From IMG/VR virus record IMGVR_UViG_3300005590_000041, positions 1-45,881 of that record: DNA of 45,881 nt. One strand, 5' to 3'. Within the stretch, counting starts at the first letter, position 1. Each line of letters starts with the position of its first letter. A model generated the notes under the pieces. It did not search any database. It had not been told where the DNA came from and was given only the letters and a program-made list of their open reading frames with translations. Source of the stretch: a virus. The translations under genes were made by a program, and so were the position numbers. Below, piece after piece: positions 32,443 to 40,762 of this stretch.

Positions 32443-32538
32443 TCCTCAAAAGCCTGACAAAAAAACTCACAACTTCTTCGCCCTACAATAATATTTATAT
32501 AGGTTTGTATAGTTGAATAAAAAACAAAAGGAAAGATG
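32420..32538. repeat. Internal inverted repeat, copy of 45763-45881
   Basis: Exact reverse complement of 45763-45881, 119 bases. It ends at the G of the ATG at 32536-32538. It therefore includes promoter, leader and start codon of the 92-aa gene, and the mirror copy has the same for the 559-aa gene. Confidence 0.95.
32477..32507 (+). promoter_or_regulatory. Promoter for 92-aa gene and tRNA-Glu region
   Basis: TTCG (32477-32480), a 19-nt spacer and TAGGTTTG (32500-32507): exact -7 box and a one-mismatch -33 box at the right distance. Start near 32514, a leader of about 22 nt. AGGAAAG just before the ATG is a weak Shine-Dalgarno. The same promoter occurs inverted at 45824-45794. Confidence 0.7.
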
Positions 32539-32814
32539 AAACCGTTTAAGCACAAAAAATTCCCAAACCCTATGAGCGTTGAAAATTTTGACTATAACGG
32601 ATTTTTTGTTAATGGTCTACCTGGGTTTGCTCCTTATTTAGTAGTAAAATTTCTTAGATGGACTAGCGACCCTGGAATTATCCTTGCTCTTTGTTCTGAT
32701 GGTAAAAAAAGGCTAATTCCAACGTGTTGTTTAAGTTATGATTTTATAGAAACGTTACCGCCTGACCCAAACAAGAAAAATCATTTATTTTTTGGAGTTG
32801 CGTCTAAATCTTAA
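32536..32814 (+). CDS. Hypothetical protein, 92 aa
   Basis: MKPFKHKKFPNPMSVENFDY start, then a beta-rich core (GLPGFAPYLVVKFLRWTSD; IILALCSDGKKRLIPTCCL). No family recognised. Its ATG is the last codon of the inverted repeat, so its leader is identical to that of the 559-aa gene at 45765. The tRNA-Glu gene follows in the same direction. Confidence 0.55.
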   Translation: MKPFKHKKFPNPMSVENFDYNGFFVNGLPGFAPYLVVKFLRWTSDPGIILALCSDGKKRLIPTCCLSYDFIETLPPDPNKKNHLFFGVASKS

Positions 32815-32853
32815 ATTTGTGATTTTTATTTTGATAAAAAACAATAATTATAT

Positions 32854-32926
32854 GCTCCGTTCGTCTAGTGGTCTAGGACGTTAGGTTTTCATCCTAAAAA
32901 CGGTGGGTTCAAATCCCTCACGGAGT
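32854..32926 (+). tRNA. tRNA-Glu (UUC)
   Basis: Acceptor GCTCCGT (32854-32860) pairs with ACGGAGT (32920-32926), the first pair being G-U. D-arm TCGTCTAGTGGTCTAGGA, anticodon arm TTAGG-TTTTCAT-CCTAA with anticodon TTC, T-arm GTGGG-TTCAAAT-CCCTC. The overall sequence is the standard bacterial tRNA-Glu. No CCA is encoded. A normal tRNA gene, in contrast to the permuted one at 1852-2195. Confidence 0.92.
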
Positions 32927-32941
32927 ACTAAACCAAATATT

Positions 32942-33661
32942 ATGAAAAAATTTATATGTATTAACAATAACGTATTAGCTAGTGGTAGACCCCATCCTAG
33001 TTTTGTTTTAGGGCAAATAGCTACTTTTTACGAAGGAAGAGATGCCTTCTCTAATAGTGTAATGACTTTTGAGTCTAATAAGAATCGTTTAAATTATAAT
33101 CCAAAATCATTTGTTCCGTATAATGGAAACGCTAAGTATTCTGATATACCTTATGCTCAAAGATATTTAAAGAACACCAATTCTTTAAAAGAAGAGATAG
33201 CTAAAAAACTATTTGTGGTATTACTCCCTAGCTATCCTTTAAAATCAAGAGGAAAAACTGTTCGTTACGTTGGAAAAAACCCTGGAGACCCAGAAAATGA
33301 GTTTAGGTTTATTACTCACCCAGAAGATGGAGGTAAACGTTCAGCAAAATATAGCAATGCTAGATTAGCTACGCAACATGAAATAAATACATCGCCGTGG
33401 GGCGTTAACTATAATAAGGGTCGGCTCACCCAAGAGAGTCAGTTAATTAATAATTCTAATAATCATAATTATGAGCAAAACGAAGAGAGAGCAACTGATG
33501 CTCCAGACAGACGAGGCAAGAGAACAGGAACAAGTATCTCATCAAGTTGCACAAGACAAGTTGCAACTGGAATCAGATATTTTGGCAACCCAACAGAAGC
33601 TAAGTGCCGAAAAAGGAACGTTGGCACAGTTAAAGTCCGCTTCCGTTCTATCTCCGTCTGA
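32942..33661 (+). CDS. Hypothetical protein; 3' end frame uncertain
   Basis: ATG at 32942 (MKKFICINNNVLASGRPHPS); an apparent earlier start lies inside the tRNA and is not used. Residues 1-155 look like a normal protein. The last 65 residues overlap the gene at 33471 in another frame and look like non-coding translation (Arg/Ser/Thr-rich). In the +1 frame a TAA at 33444-33446 would end the gene just before the next ATG. A frameshift near 33387-33440 (real or sequencing error) is likely. Function unknown. Confidence 0.5.
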   Translation: MKKFICINNNVLASGRPHPSFVLGQIATFYEGRDAFSNSVMTFESNKNRLNYNPKSFVPYNGNAKYSDIPYAQRYLKNTNSLKEEIAKKLFVVLLPSYPLKSRGKTVRYVGKNPGDPENEFRFITHPEDGGKRSAKYSNARLATQHEINTSPWGVNYNKGRLTQESQLINNSNNHNYEQNEERATDAPDRRGKRTGTSISSSCTRQVATGIRYFGNPTEAKCRKRNVGTVKVRFRSISV

Positions 33662-33743
33662 GGTTATCGCATGTCAAGACCGTATAGACGGTTTTGAAGC
33701 TGGGCTTAAAGCTTTGAACGAGCTTAAAAAAGAGCTATTTTAA
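33471..33743 (+). CDS. Gln-rich coiled-coil protein, 90 aa
   Basis: MSKTKREQLMLQTDEAREQE and onwards is one long helix with heptads (QLESDILATQQKLSAEKGTL; QDRIDGFEAGLKALNELKKE). It has the form of a small phage structural or assembly helper. Its start context is like that of the gene at 1213. A structured region with terminator follows. Confidence 0.6.
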   Translation: MSKTKREQLMLQTDEAREQEQVSHQVAQDKLQLESDILATQQKLSAEKGTLAQLKSASVLSPSEVIACQDRIDGFEAGLKALNELKKELF

Positions 33744-33836
33744 AATCCCTGCTAAGCTAATCGCCAGCGGAAAAGCGACCTGAGAAAGGCTGTAAGGGTA
33801 TTCCGCTAATTAACCCCGTGTTATCGGGGTTTTTTT
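33744..33836 (+). ncRNA. Structured 3' region with terminator
   Basis: AGCGGAA and TTCCGCT (about 33768-33774 and 33801-33807) form a perfect 7-bp stem around a purine-rich loop. The AACCCCG/CGGGGTT terminator (33812-33831) with T-run follows. The first 22 bases (from 33742) recur inverted, with one inserted base, at 1162-1184. It could be a small RNA or only the operon end. Confidence 0.45.
33812..33836 (+). terminator. Intrinsic terminator between convergent genes
   Basis: AACCCCG (33812-33818) pairs with CGGGGTT (33825-33831), then T to 33836. It ends the right + operon before the convergent methyltransferase gene (stop at 33865). Confidence 0.88.
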
Positions 33837-33864
33837 CTGCCTTTATAAACCTATCATAATTATT

Positions 33865-34923
33865 CTAGCTATCTTGGAATATTTGTTTTAAAGCCTGTTC
33901 ATAAACAACTGGAGTAATTGCCCTTCCTAGTCTTTCTATTTTATTCTGATATGTATCTCCTAGATAAATATCATCTGGAAACCCCATAATTCTTATTGCT
34001 TCTGTTGAGGTAAACTTTCTATCATCCCAGTGAATTATACTTGCGGCAGAGGGAACTCCAGCGGTTTGCGTAAGGCAGTTAGCGTATCTATCTGGGCTTT
34101 GTTTGAAAAGCGAAAAATACTTCTCAGATTGCTGTCCAGGTTTTAATTTTAAAGACTCCTGATATATTGCAAATCTAGAGATATCAGCTTCAATCAACTC
34201 CTCATCTGTATTAGTTATTCCTTCAAATGCTTTTTCAAGTGGTGTAAACTCTCGTGTTGTTGGTCGTGGAAATTTAAAAACAAAATCAATATCATTTCTA
34301 ACACCTACAATTATAAGTCTTTCTCTCGACTGTGGAACCCCAAAATCTTTAGAGTTTAATACCTGATACCTTACCTTATATCCTTTACTAGATAGGGTGT
34401 GGTAAATCGTATCTTGATGTTCTCCAAATAAATCCATTTGGTTGCTTCCGAGTATTCCCATAGCAGACCCTTGAGTAAGTCCTTTGACGTTCTCAGCTAT
34501 AAAAAATTTAGGCTGTATCTCTTCTACTATTCTTGCAAATTCATAAAAAAGGTCGTCTGTTCTTTGTTTTGTATCAGAGTATTTTTTTTCTTTACCCCAG
34601 TCTTTTTCTCTATTTCCTGCCATAGAAAAACTAGCGCAAGGTGGTGAGCCAGCCAACAAGTCTAGTTCACCTTTTTTTATTTTGGCTATGTTTAGAATAT
34701 CCTGACCAGATAATTCTCTAATATCATTTGGTATTATTGGTATATTTGGAAAGTTTTTTTTGTATGTTTTTCTAGCTTCTCCAACAAATTCATTTACCGC
34801 CAATATATTACCTCCAGCTAATTTTATTCCAATACAGCCACCCCCGACTCCTGCGAATAATGAAATAGCATTAAACTTCTTTTTCATGGAAGCTTTTTCA
34901 ACGTCTTTCAAAAAGTATTTCAT
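33865..34923 (-). CDS. C5 cytosine DNA methyltransferase
   Basis: 352 residues. Motif I SLFAGVGGGC (21-30), catalytic PC motif in AGSPPCASFS (Cys96), ENV motif FIAENVKGL (141-149), motif VIII-type QSRERL (about 210), and motif X GRAITPVVYEQ near the end. It methylates C5 of cytosine, probably to protect phage DNA. No restriction partner is visible. A second start (MKKKFN) lies at residue 13. It overlaps the upstream gene by four bases. Confidence 0.93.
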   Translation of the reverse strand: MKYFLKDVEKASMKKKFNAISLFAGVGGGCIGIKLAGGNILAVNEFVGEARKTYKKNFPNIPIIPNDIRELSGQDILNIAKIKKGELDLLAGSPPCASFSMAGNREKDWGKEKKYSDTKQRTDDLFYEFARIVEEIQPKFFIAENVKGLTQGSAMGILGSNQMDLFGEHQDTIYHTLSSKGYKVRYQVLNSKDFGVPQSRERLIIVGVRNDIDFVFKFPRPTTREFTPLEKAFEGITNTDEELIEADISRFAIYQESLKLKPGQQSEKYFSLFKQSPDRYANCLTQTAGVPSAASIIHWDDRKFTSTEAIRIMGFPDDIYLGDTYQNKIERLGRAITPVVYEQALKQIFQDS

Positions 34924-35141
34924 AAGCTATTTTTTATTACATTTAGTATATCTCTTTTTGATGCTTCTACCCCTAATCTTTTAACCTCATCTAACTTATA
35001 TAGTGGTATATCGTAATGAGGATATTTCCCACTATGAAACCAACACTTTTTAATACCTATTTTCCTAGCCATTATATGAAGGTTTTGAATAGAGTAGGGG
35101 TGGCAGATTAAGTGTCTTTCCTTGTCATATAGATAAATCAT
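34920..35141 (-). CDS. DUF4031-like protein, 73 aa
   Basis: The pattern RHLICHPYSIQNLHIMARKI then KKCWFHSGKYPHYDIPLYK matches the DUF4031 family (short bacterial and phage proteins with WHLI...ELH...WF...PHYD). Function of the family is unknown. It sits between two SAM-dependent methyltransferases and overlaps the second. Confidence 0.72.
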   Translation of the reverse strand: MIYLYDKERHLICHPYSIQNLHIMARKIGIKKCWFHSGKYPHYDIPLYKLDEVKRLGVEASKRDILNVIKNSL

Positions 35142-35143
35142 AA

Positions 35144-35878
35144 TTAAGATTCTTTAATTATAAGCCAACACTTAAAATTTAGGACTTGCCAAATACAAAA
35201 AAACTGAAAATTAATCGGAAAAGATGGTCTGCAAAATAGTTTTTGGTTCTCATCCGACGTTACTGGGTTCATAATAAACCTCAACTTGTCTTCTTTACCA
35301 ACTATAATCTCATCTGTAAAAAACCTTCTTTTAAGTTGTTTTGAAGAGACTGACAATATATTTTCTTCTACTCCTGTTTTTCCTATAATCTTCTCTGCTA
35401 CAATAATAGCACCTCCTTTGTTTAGTGATTCAGCTGCTTTAAAAAACACTTTTTCTTTGTCGTCGGCAGATAAGAACTGAAGTGTAAACGTAAAAATTAT
35501 TAGGTTAGGGTTTATAAACTTAAGAGATGGGTCTGTTATATCCCTATTAAAGAAATTAATATCTTCAGTATTTTTGTTTGGTAAAAGGTTTTTTTCAATA
35601 TCATATCCTATATAAGAAGCACCTTTATCTTTATTTCTATGATGCATCCTATTTAATAGCTTTCCTGTTGAACATCCTAAATCATATATATTAGTTCCTT
35701 TCCATATAAAGTTTTTTGAAACCTCTAGAATTACATCGTACAAAGAATCTAGTCCGAAAATAGACTGACTTATATGTTTGTCAAAATTTTCTATTGTTGA
35801 AAAGCTAAAATCACTACCTTCTTTTGGGTTTAATATTTTAGGTTCATTTACACTAATTTTATTTACTTCGTCTTTCAT
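35144..35878 (-). CDS. CmoA-like SAM-dependent methyltransferase
   Basis: 244 residues. FSFSTIENFDKHISQSIFGL (24-43) and YDLGCSTGKLLNRM (65-78) follow the CmoA pattern (F...FD..I..S.PGY...YDLGCS.G). CmoA makes carboxy-SAM for wobble-uridine modification of tRNA; related enzymes do simple methyl transfer. The phage carries two tRNA loci, so tRNA modification is plausible. Substrate cannot be told from the sequence. Overlaps the preceding gene by 20 nt. Confidence 0.72.
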   Translation of the reverse strand: MKDEVNKISVNEPKILNPKEGSDFSFSTIENFDKHISQSIFGLDSLYDVILEVSKNFIWKGTNIYDLGCSTGKLLNRMHHRNKDKGASYIGYDIEKNLLPNKNTEDINFFNRDITDPSLKFINPNLIIFTFTLQFLSADDKEKVFFKAAESLNKGGAIIVAEKIIGKTGVEENILSVSSKQLKRRFFTDEIIVGKEDKLRFIMNPVTSDENQKLFCRPSFPINFQFFCIWQVLNFKCWLIIKES

Positions 35879-36230
35879 TTTTGTTTTTATTTATTGTGTT
35901 AATTTGATTTTTAATTCTATTAAGTGTTTGTTGAGAAACCTTGTCTTTTGTCCTTCCTTTATGTCCGTTTTTAAATCTTGTTTTTTCGCCAGATTTAATT
36001 AAGTTATTTATGTATTTAGGCATGTTTCTAACAGCGTTTTTCCTAGCGTTATCCTCTGCTTTTTTAGATAAAATAGACTTATGTAAATCATAACCATACG
36101 TCTCCTTATACTCAATAGCCGATATATTATGTTTTTGGACTACGTGTGATATTAACTTGTTGTAACCCTTTCCGCATATATTGCATATAGGTTTCCCAAA
36201 ACTATCATAGTTAATTACTCCTTTTTTCAT
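35859..36230 (-). CDS. MucR/Ros-like zinc finger protein
   Basis: 123 residues. CNICGKGYNKLISHVVQKH (16-34) is a C2H2-like finger of the MucR/Ros type, followed by NISAIEYKETYGYDLHKSIL, the family's typical continuation. The C-terminal half is very basic (KTRFKNGHKGRTKDK; NKNKNERRSK). Probably binds DNA; such phage proteins sometimes resemble homing-endonuclease-associated domains. One-base overlap with the helicase gene. Confidence 0.75.
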   Translation of the reverse strand: MKKGVINYDSFGKPICNICGKGYNKLISHVVQKHNISAIEYKETYGYDLHKSILSKKAEDNARKNAVRNMPKYINNLIKSGEKTRFKNGHKGRTKDKVSQQTLNRIKNQINTINKNKNERRSK

Positions 36231-37777
36231 TAGAACGGTATTTCTTTATTAATATCCTCATATTCATCATTTATTTGTTTAAAGTCTGGGTTTTTAATAC
36301 AATAAACTCTTCCTGTTTTACTCTCGTGTAGTTTGTAGAATGGATTGTATCTTTTCGGTTCTGAACAAGGTAGTTTCATATTATTTTTAAGAACCTTAAT
36401 TATATATGCCCGACTATACCTATGATCATTAGAAAACCAAGCTTCTTTAATATCACCACCAGTAAATTCAATAAACTCAACAGATGGGTTGTTTGTAAAA
36501 TGGTCGTCTATAAGTATTTCAATTTCTTTTTGAAGCTCTGGCTTACTTTCGTTTTTAACAATTTGAAGCGCACCTGTATCTATTTCTTCTGGAGTAAAAA
36601 CTTGACGTGACTTAGTATAATCAATCTCTGGTAAACTTGATAAATAGTGTAAGAAATAAGGTATTTCATTTTTTAAGTCTTCAAGAATGTTATGATTAGC
36701 CTCCCCTATACTTCCTATTCTTCGCACCCAATATCTAATCTCGGCTTCATCAACTCTTGAGAATTTAGCCTCATCGTTTGAGGTTATAATTAATTTACCA
36801 TAAAAAGGAGTTGTATAAGGTGTTACAAACTTAGTGTTTACTAGAAGGTTTTTTTGTGTTGCTAATGCCTTTAATTTTTCTGTTGCCTGAACAGACTCAA
36901 AACGAGACTCTTCTATTGCTATGATATTTTTTGTAGCATAACTAGAGTTGAAGGATGATGATATATCTTGGGGATTAATTATAACCATATTATTTCCAAA
37001 AATAATATTCATCCAATCTATATAAGTAGACTTACCAGTACTTCTTTCCTCTGATACCATTACCAATATCGGTAGTGGTTGTTTTGGGTTTTCATATAAT
37101 ATTTTAGCATACTTTAATCCTAGTTCAATTTGTTCGTTAAAAATATGCCTCATTAACCTTAAACTCCATTTTAAATGCTCTTCTACTTTTTCGAGATTAA
37201 ACTTTTTTTCTTTATGAGGAAAAGGCGAGTACAAGTTATAATGTCCTCCAATTACTTTTTTGTAATTATGATTAGACGGCTCAATTACAAATGAATCGTA
37301 TTTATTGACCCTCTCTAACATATCTACTCCGTAGTCTGTTTTTATTTCGTCTTTATGCCATACGACCAGCTCTTCTCTATCGATTCCAAATCTATCTGTT
37401 TTCTTAATGACCTTAAAATATTTAGTTCCAACACGAATATAAGGGAAGGTCATGTCTTGATAATTAATGCCGACGTAATAATAAGCTGCGGAGAAATTGT
37501 TGCGAAATTTGAAGCGTGTAAGTAGTTGGAAGGGAGAATATAGATAGCCTTTCATTAATCCAAGAGAGTTGACCTCTAGTACCTTAAAATATCCATTTTT
37601 ATACTTATAAACCGCTATTTTATTTCCCTTGTTAATTTCCTCATAAAAAACACCATTATCCTCTATTAGTTTTTTATTTATGTATAACAATAATTTTTTA
37701 GCTTCTTCCTGGTAATTGATATTATAAAAATCAACTGGATTTTGTTCCAAAGAACTAACTTTTGTATCAGCACCCAT
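36230..37777 (-). CDS. SF3-type replicative helicase (DUF5906-like)
   Basis: 515 residues. Walker A SEERSTGKST (242-251), Walker B NIIAIEES (284-291) and KLIITSNDE (about 329-337) give the motif order of superfamily 3/virus-type helicases fused to an N-terminal part of about 200 residues. The C-terminal 100 residues may be a DNA-binding winged helix. Together with the VirE_N primase it can open and prime the origin. Overlaps the SF2 helicase gene by 11 nt. Confidence 0.82.
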   Translation of the reverse strand: MGADTKVSSLEQNPVDFYNINYQEEAKKLLLYINKKLIEDNGVFYEEINKGNKIAVYKYKNGYFKVLEVNSLGLMKGYLYSPFQLLTRFKFRNNFSAAYYYVGINYQDMTFPYIRVGTKYFKVIKKTDRFGIDREELVVWHKDEIKTDYGVDMLERVNKYDSFVIEPSNHNYKKVIGGHYNLYSPFPHKEKKFNLEKVEEHLKWSLRLMRHIFNEQIELGLKYAKILYENPKQPLPILVMVSEERSTGKSTYIDWMNIIFGNNMVIINPQDISSSFNSSYATKNIIAIEESRFESVQATEKLKALATQKNLLVNTKFVTPYTTPFYGKLIITSNDEAKFSRVDEAEIRYWVRRIGSIGEANHNILEDLKNEIPYFLHYLSSLPEIDYTKSRQVFTPEEIDTGALQIVKNESKPELQKEIEILIDDHFTNNPSVEFIEFTGGDIKEAWFSNDHRYSRAYIIKVLKNNMKLPCSEPKRYNPFYKLHESKTGRVYCIKNPDFKQINDEYEDINKEIPF

Positions 37778-39374
37778 AATAGTCGTCTATTTTTTTAATC
37801 ATTTTATTTAGCTGTGTATTTAATTTTCTGTTTTTGCCTTTTAAGCCACTTTTTATAATTCCAAAATAAACTGGTATGTAAATTTTCCCAACCCTTTTAA
37901 TAAAGTCAGCCCTTCTTTTTAAGTAGTAGTCTTTATCTATATTATGAAGTATAAATAAATCTAAAATCATATTTTCTAACAGCTTAAAAGCTTTGTTTGT
38001 ATCACCTCCAATACCTATTACATAGTTTATTATTTTTTTTGATGTCGGTAAGGGGGGTTTGTTGTGGGAAACTAATTTACCAGAAATTTTTGATTTACTC
38101 GATAACTTATGGATTTTCTTTTCGTTGCAAGTTCCACAAACAATATCTCCGTCAATATTTACAACAGTTCCTTTTACGTTATATGCTCCGCAACAGCCAC
38201 ATTCCCATATCTGAAGCAAATCTATATTTTTTTTTGGTGTCGGTGGTTGAGGAAAAAAATATTTTTTCCAGTCTCTTTTATCAGACCATCTACCAAATCG
38301 TTCTATATTCATTCCTAAATCTATAAACAAAAACCTTTCCTTTAATAGTTTGCTGCTTGGTCTACCACCCCTGCCAACAATTTGAATATATTTTTTTAGT
38401 GATTTAGTTGCTCCGTTCATAATAATCGCCTCAACCTCTGGGTCATTAAATCCTGTAGTAAAAACATTCGCATTTATTAATATAGCTTCTTTTTGATTTT
38501 TAAACCAGTCAACAACCTCTTTCCTTTCTGATGCTTTTGAATTTACTGAATCGTAAACCCGAACGTTATATCCATCTTTTTTTAGAGCATTATATACATT
38601 TATATTAACCTTTGTCGTAGGGTTAAATATTATCGTTTTTTTACCTACACAATAAGTTTTTAAGGCGGTTTTAACGACCTTAATAGAAACTTCCGTACCG
38701 AATACCTTATTTAAGGATTGCGGAGTATAGCCGTCCTCGTTTGCCTTACTAGGATGTAGCCCATTTATATTAGGAACAACTAAAGATATATTATGCTCTT
38801 GCACCAACCGTCCTGCTTTAATAAGCTCTTTTACCGATGGCCCACAAACTATATTATCGTAGTATTCGGATAAAGTGACTTTTTGTATATACTCTTTCCC
38901 ATCTATAACTATTGTTCTTGTTTTATCTAGAATTGGTGTGGCTGTTAATCCAAATTTCATTTTATAACTATATAAATTAACAAGCTTTTCAAAAATATCA
39001 ATATGCGGCTCGTCTATAATTATAACATCAAACTCTCCTATATATCCTATACCATACCGCTTGACTCTAGCATATAGCGTCTGAACCATAGCTATTACTA
39101 TTTTTGAATTATTAGAAACACTGTTTTTTTCGGACGTTAAAACACCGACCCTACTTAACCACTCAGAATTTTGTTCAAATATTTCTATTCTATGAGTTAA
39201 TATAAGAACTCTATTGTTTTTAGATAAGTCAGTAGAAAGCTTGGCTATGACAACAGATTTCCCGAAACCTGTTTCTGCTTGAATAAGAGTAGTTTTTTTT
39301 TCCTGCGCTGATTTTTTAATTAAAAAATAAAGCTGCTCTTGGTCTGGATAAAAATTAATCGTCTTTGCTAACAT
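37767..39374 (-). CDS. SF2 DEAD/H helicase with zinc ribbon
   Basis: 535 residues. Motif I AETGFGKS (33-40), motif II DEPH (121-124), motif III GLTATP (142-147), motif VI QIVGRGGR (about 330-337). A ribbon follows with CGCCGAY and CGTCNEKK (about 395-425). The C-terminal 120 residues are basic. It resembles phage UvsW/RecQ-like helicases that unwind branched DNA. Its start overlaps the upstream gene by 20 nt. Confidence 0.9.
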   Translation of the reverse strand: MLAKTINFYPDQEQLYFLIKKSAQEKKTTLIQAETGFGKSVVIAKLSTDLSKNNRVLILTHRIEIFEQNSEWLSRVGVLTSEKNSVSNNSKIVIAMVQTLYARVKRYGIGYIGEFDVIIIDEPHIDIFEKLVNLYSYKMKFGLTATPILDKTRTIVIDGKEYIQKVTLSEYYDNIVCGPSVKELIKAGRLVQEHNISLVVPNINGLHPSKANEDGYTPQSLNKVFGTEVSIKVVKTALKTYCVGKKTIIFNPTTKVNINVYNALKKDGYNVRVYDSVNSKASERKEVVDWFKNQKEAILINANVFTTGFNDPEVEAIIMNGATKSLKKYIQIVGRGGRPSSKLLKERFLFIDLGMNIERFGRWSDKRDWKKYFFPQPPTPKKNIDLLQIWECGCCGAYNVKGTVVNIDGDIVCGTCNEKKIHKLSSKSKISGKLVSHNKPPLPTSKKIINYVIGIGGDTNKAFKLLENMILDLFILHNIDKDYYLKRRADFIKRVGKIYIPVYFGIIKSGLKGKNRKLNTQLNKMIKKIDDYYGC

Positions 39375-39591
39375 TCTTAGATAAAAAAGTATTTAACTCT
39401 GTTACGTTCTTAAACATAGAAAACCTAAACTTTTTACCAGTATTAGGATTATAGTATATATTGGTAGATGGGTAAAAATTATGTTCTCTTTGTATTTGAA
39501 TATGATATCCCCTATTAAAAACTAAATGACTAATACGCCATTCTTTTAATTTAGAAGAAAACTTAGAACATTTTTCATTTTCAAAAAACAT
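39355..39591 (-). CDS. Hypothetical protein, 78 aa
   Basis: WRISHLVFNRGYHIQIQREH then FYPSTNIYYNPNTGKKFRFS is a beta-rich core with conserved-looking Tyr/Asn/Lys. Similar short proteins lie beside phage helicases. Overlaps the helicase start. No known function. Confidence 0.5.
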   Translation of the reverse strand: MFFENEKCSKFSSKLKEWRISHLVFNRGYHIQIQREHNFYPSTNIYYNPNTGKKFRFSMFKNVTELNTFLSKNVSKDD

Positions 39592-39592
39592 A

Positions 39593-39853
39593 TTACTTAT
39601 TTGTTTTAATTCCCATATTGGACAATAAAGTTGTTTCTAATAGATGTTTATTCTCTTCTAGAAAATCATCTCTATTCTCTTCAATATTTTTTAGGCATAT
39701 ATTAAGTTTTTTTTCAAATTCGTGATTTCCTACACATAATTTTGAAATTATATAACACAAAACTCCTATCCTGCTTTCGTCGTAGGCAGCCTCAAATTTT
39801 AAACCTTCTTCGGTGTCAAATATTTCAACATTTAATATTACGTTATCGCTCAT
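39593..39853 (-). CDS. Hypothetical acidic protein, 86 aa
   Basis: Starts four bases after the primase stop. Acidic (EIFDTEEGLKFEAAYDESRI) with a helical C-terminal half (KKLNICLKNIEENRDDFLEE). No motif. Part of the replication operon. Confidence 0.5.
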   Translation of the reverse strand: MSDNVILNVEIFDTEEGLKFEAAYDESRIGVLCYIISKLCVGNHEFEKKLNICLKNIEENRDDFLEENKHLLETTLLSNMGIKTNK

Positions 39854-39857
39854 TTCT

Positions 39858-40760
39858 TTAATATGGTTTTGGAGTTTTTATTCCTTCTTCTAAAGCCCAT
39901 TTAGCAGTTTTTAAATAATTATCGACACCCTTGCTTAAATAATTGTTTGTCCTTACTAAGTGTTCAATTTCGGATAAAGCCTCATAATAATCAACATAAC
40001 CAAAACCAACTCTAGTTCCAAAAATAAGACAAGCTGATCTAAGTTGATAGTGACCAGGTGAGTCTACTATTCCGTTAATCATTTTTCTCAAGGTATTAAT
40101 AGCCCTTGCTTTTTTCTTGTCATTTTTTTTTGAAGATATATATGGTTTTTGAGGTATTGGATATTTTTCTCTTAAATCAGTTTTTTTTGTTTTTTTAATA
40201 TCCCATATTTTAGCGTCTTTCCTGCTTCTAAGAAACTTGTCATGAGATAAAAACAAAGGTAATACAGCGTTTTTGGGAGATGGGTCGAAACCATCGTATA
40301 CCTCAAACTCCTCTGTTATTGCTCTATAATAATCTTGAAACTCATCAACAGATTTGCAAATAGGTATTCTAATAATTGCTTTAACACCTTTTTTGCTTGG
40401 TGATAGATAAGAGGTATAAATCTGTTTATAGTTGTCAAACAAATAGCCTTTTAAGTCTATGGCTAATTCCTTATCTATATCATCGAAATCCAACTGAGCC
40501 AGTCCAGTAAAAGAAGATATATTGCTATACCTTCTTTTTTTTCCAACTGGTATTTCTACTGATGGAGTAAAAAACAACAATTTTTCCTTAAGAGCAGTTT
40601 TTCTTTTTTTATCCCCATCTTTTGTCGCTTCTTCTATGCCCTTTAATATCCCTGCTTGTTCTGGGCTAGGATTCTCATTTTCCTGTATAAAATCTTCTAA
40701 GGAAAAAAAACCATTACAAAAACTGTTTTTAATTCCGTTTCTATAATAGGGTATTTTCAT
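39858..40760 (-). CDS. VirE_N/BT4734-like primase-fold protein
   Basis: 300 residues. GLAQLDFDDID (about 90-100), SPSKKGVKAIIRI (about 120-132) and YDGFDPSPKNAVLPLFLSHD (about 154-173) match the VirE_N domain, a Bacteroidota archaeo-eukaryotic-primase-like fold. The C-terminal 100 residues are helical (PriCT-like). It probably primes DNA replication with the helicases downstream. Two bases separate it from the OB-fold gene. Confidence 0.82.
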   Translation of the reverse strand: MKIPYYRNGIKNSFCNGFFSLEDFIQENENPSPEQAGILKGIEEATKDGDKKRKTALKEKLLFFTPSVEIPVGKKRRYSNISSFTGLAQLDFDDIDKELAIDLKGYLFDNYKQIYTSYLSPSKKGVKAIIRIPICKSVDEFQDYYRAITEEFEVYDGFDPSPKNAVLPLFLSHDKFLRSRKDAKIWDIKKTKKTDLREKYPIPQKPYISSKKNDKKKARAINTLRKMINGIVDSPGHYQLRSACLIFGTRVGFGYVDYYEALSEIEHLVRTNNYLSKGVDNYLKTAKWALEEGIKTPKPY

Positions 40761-40762
40761 TA

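Noticed and set aside
32175-32516. Plus-strand 113-aa open frame in the repeat
   Set aside because: It runs through a strong terminator hairpin and through the promoter at 32477; composition looks random.
32903-32941. Upstream start for the 32942 gene
   Set aside because: The ATG-like start lies in the tRNA-Glu gene; the ATG at 32942 after the tRNA is the sensible start.
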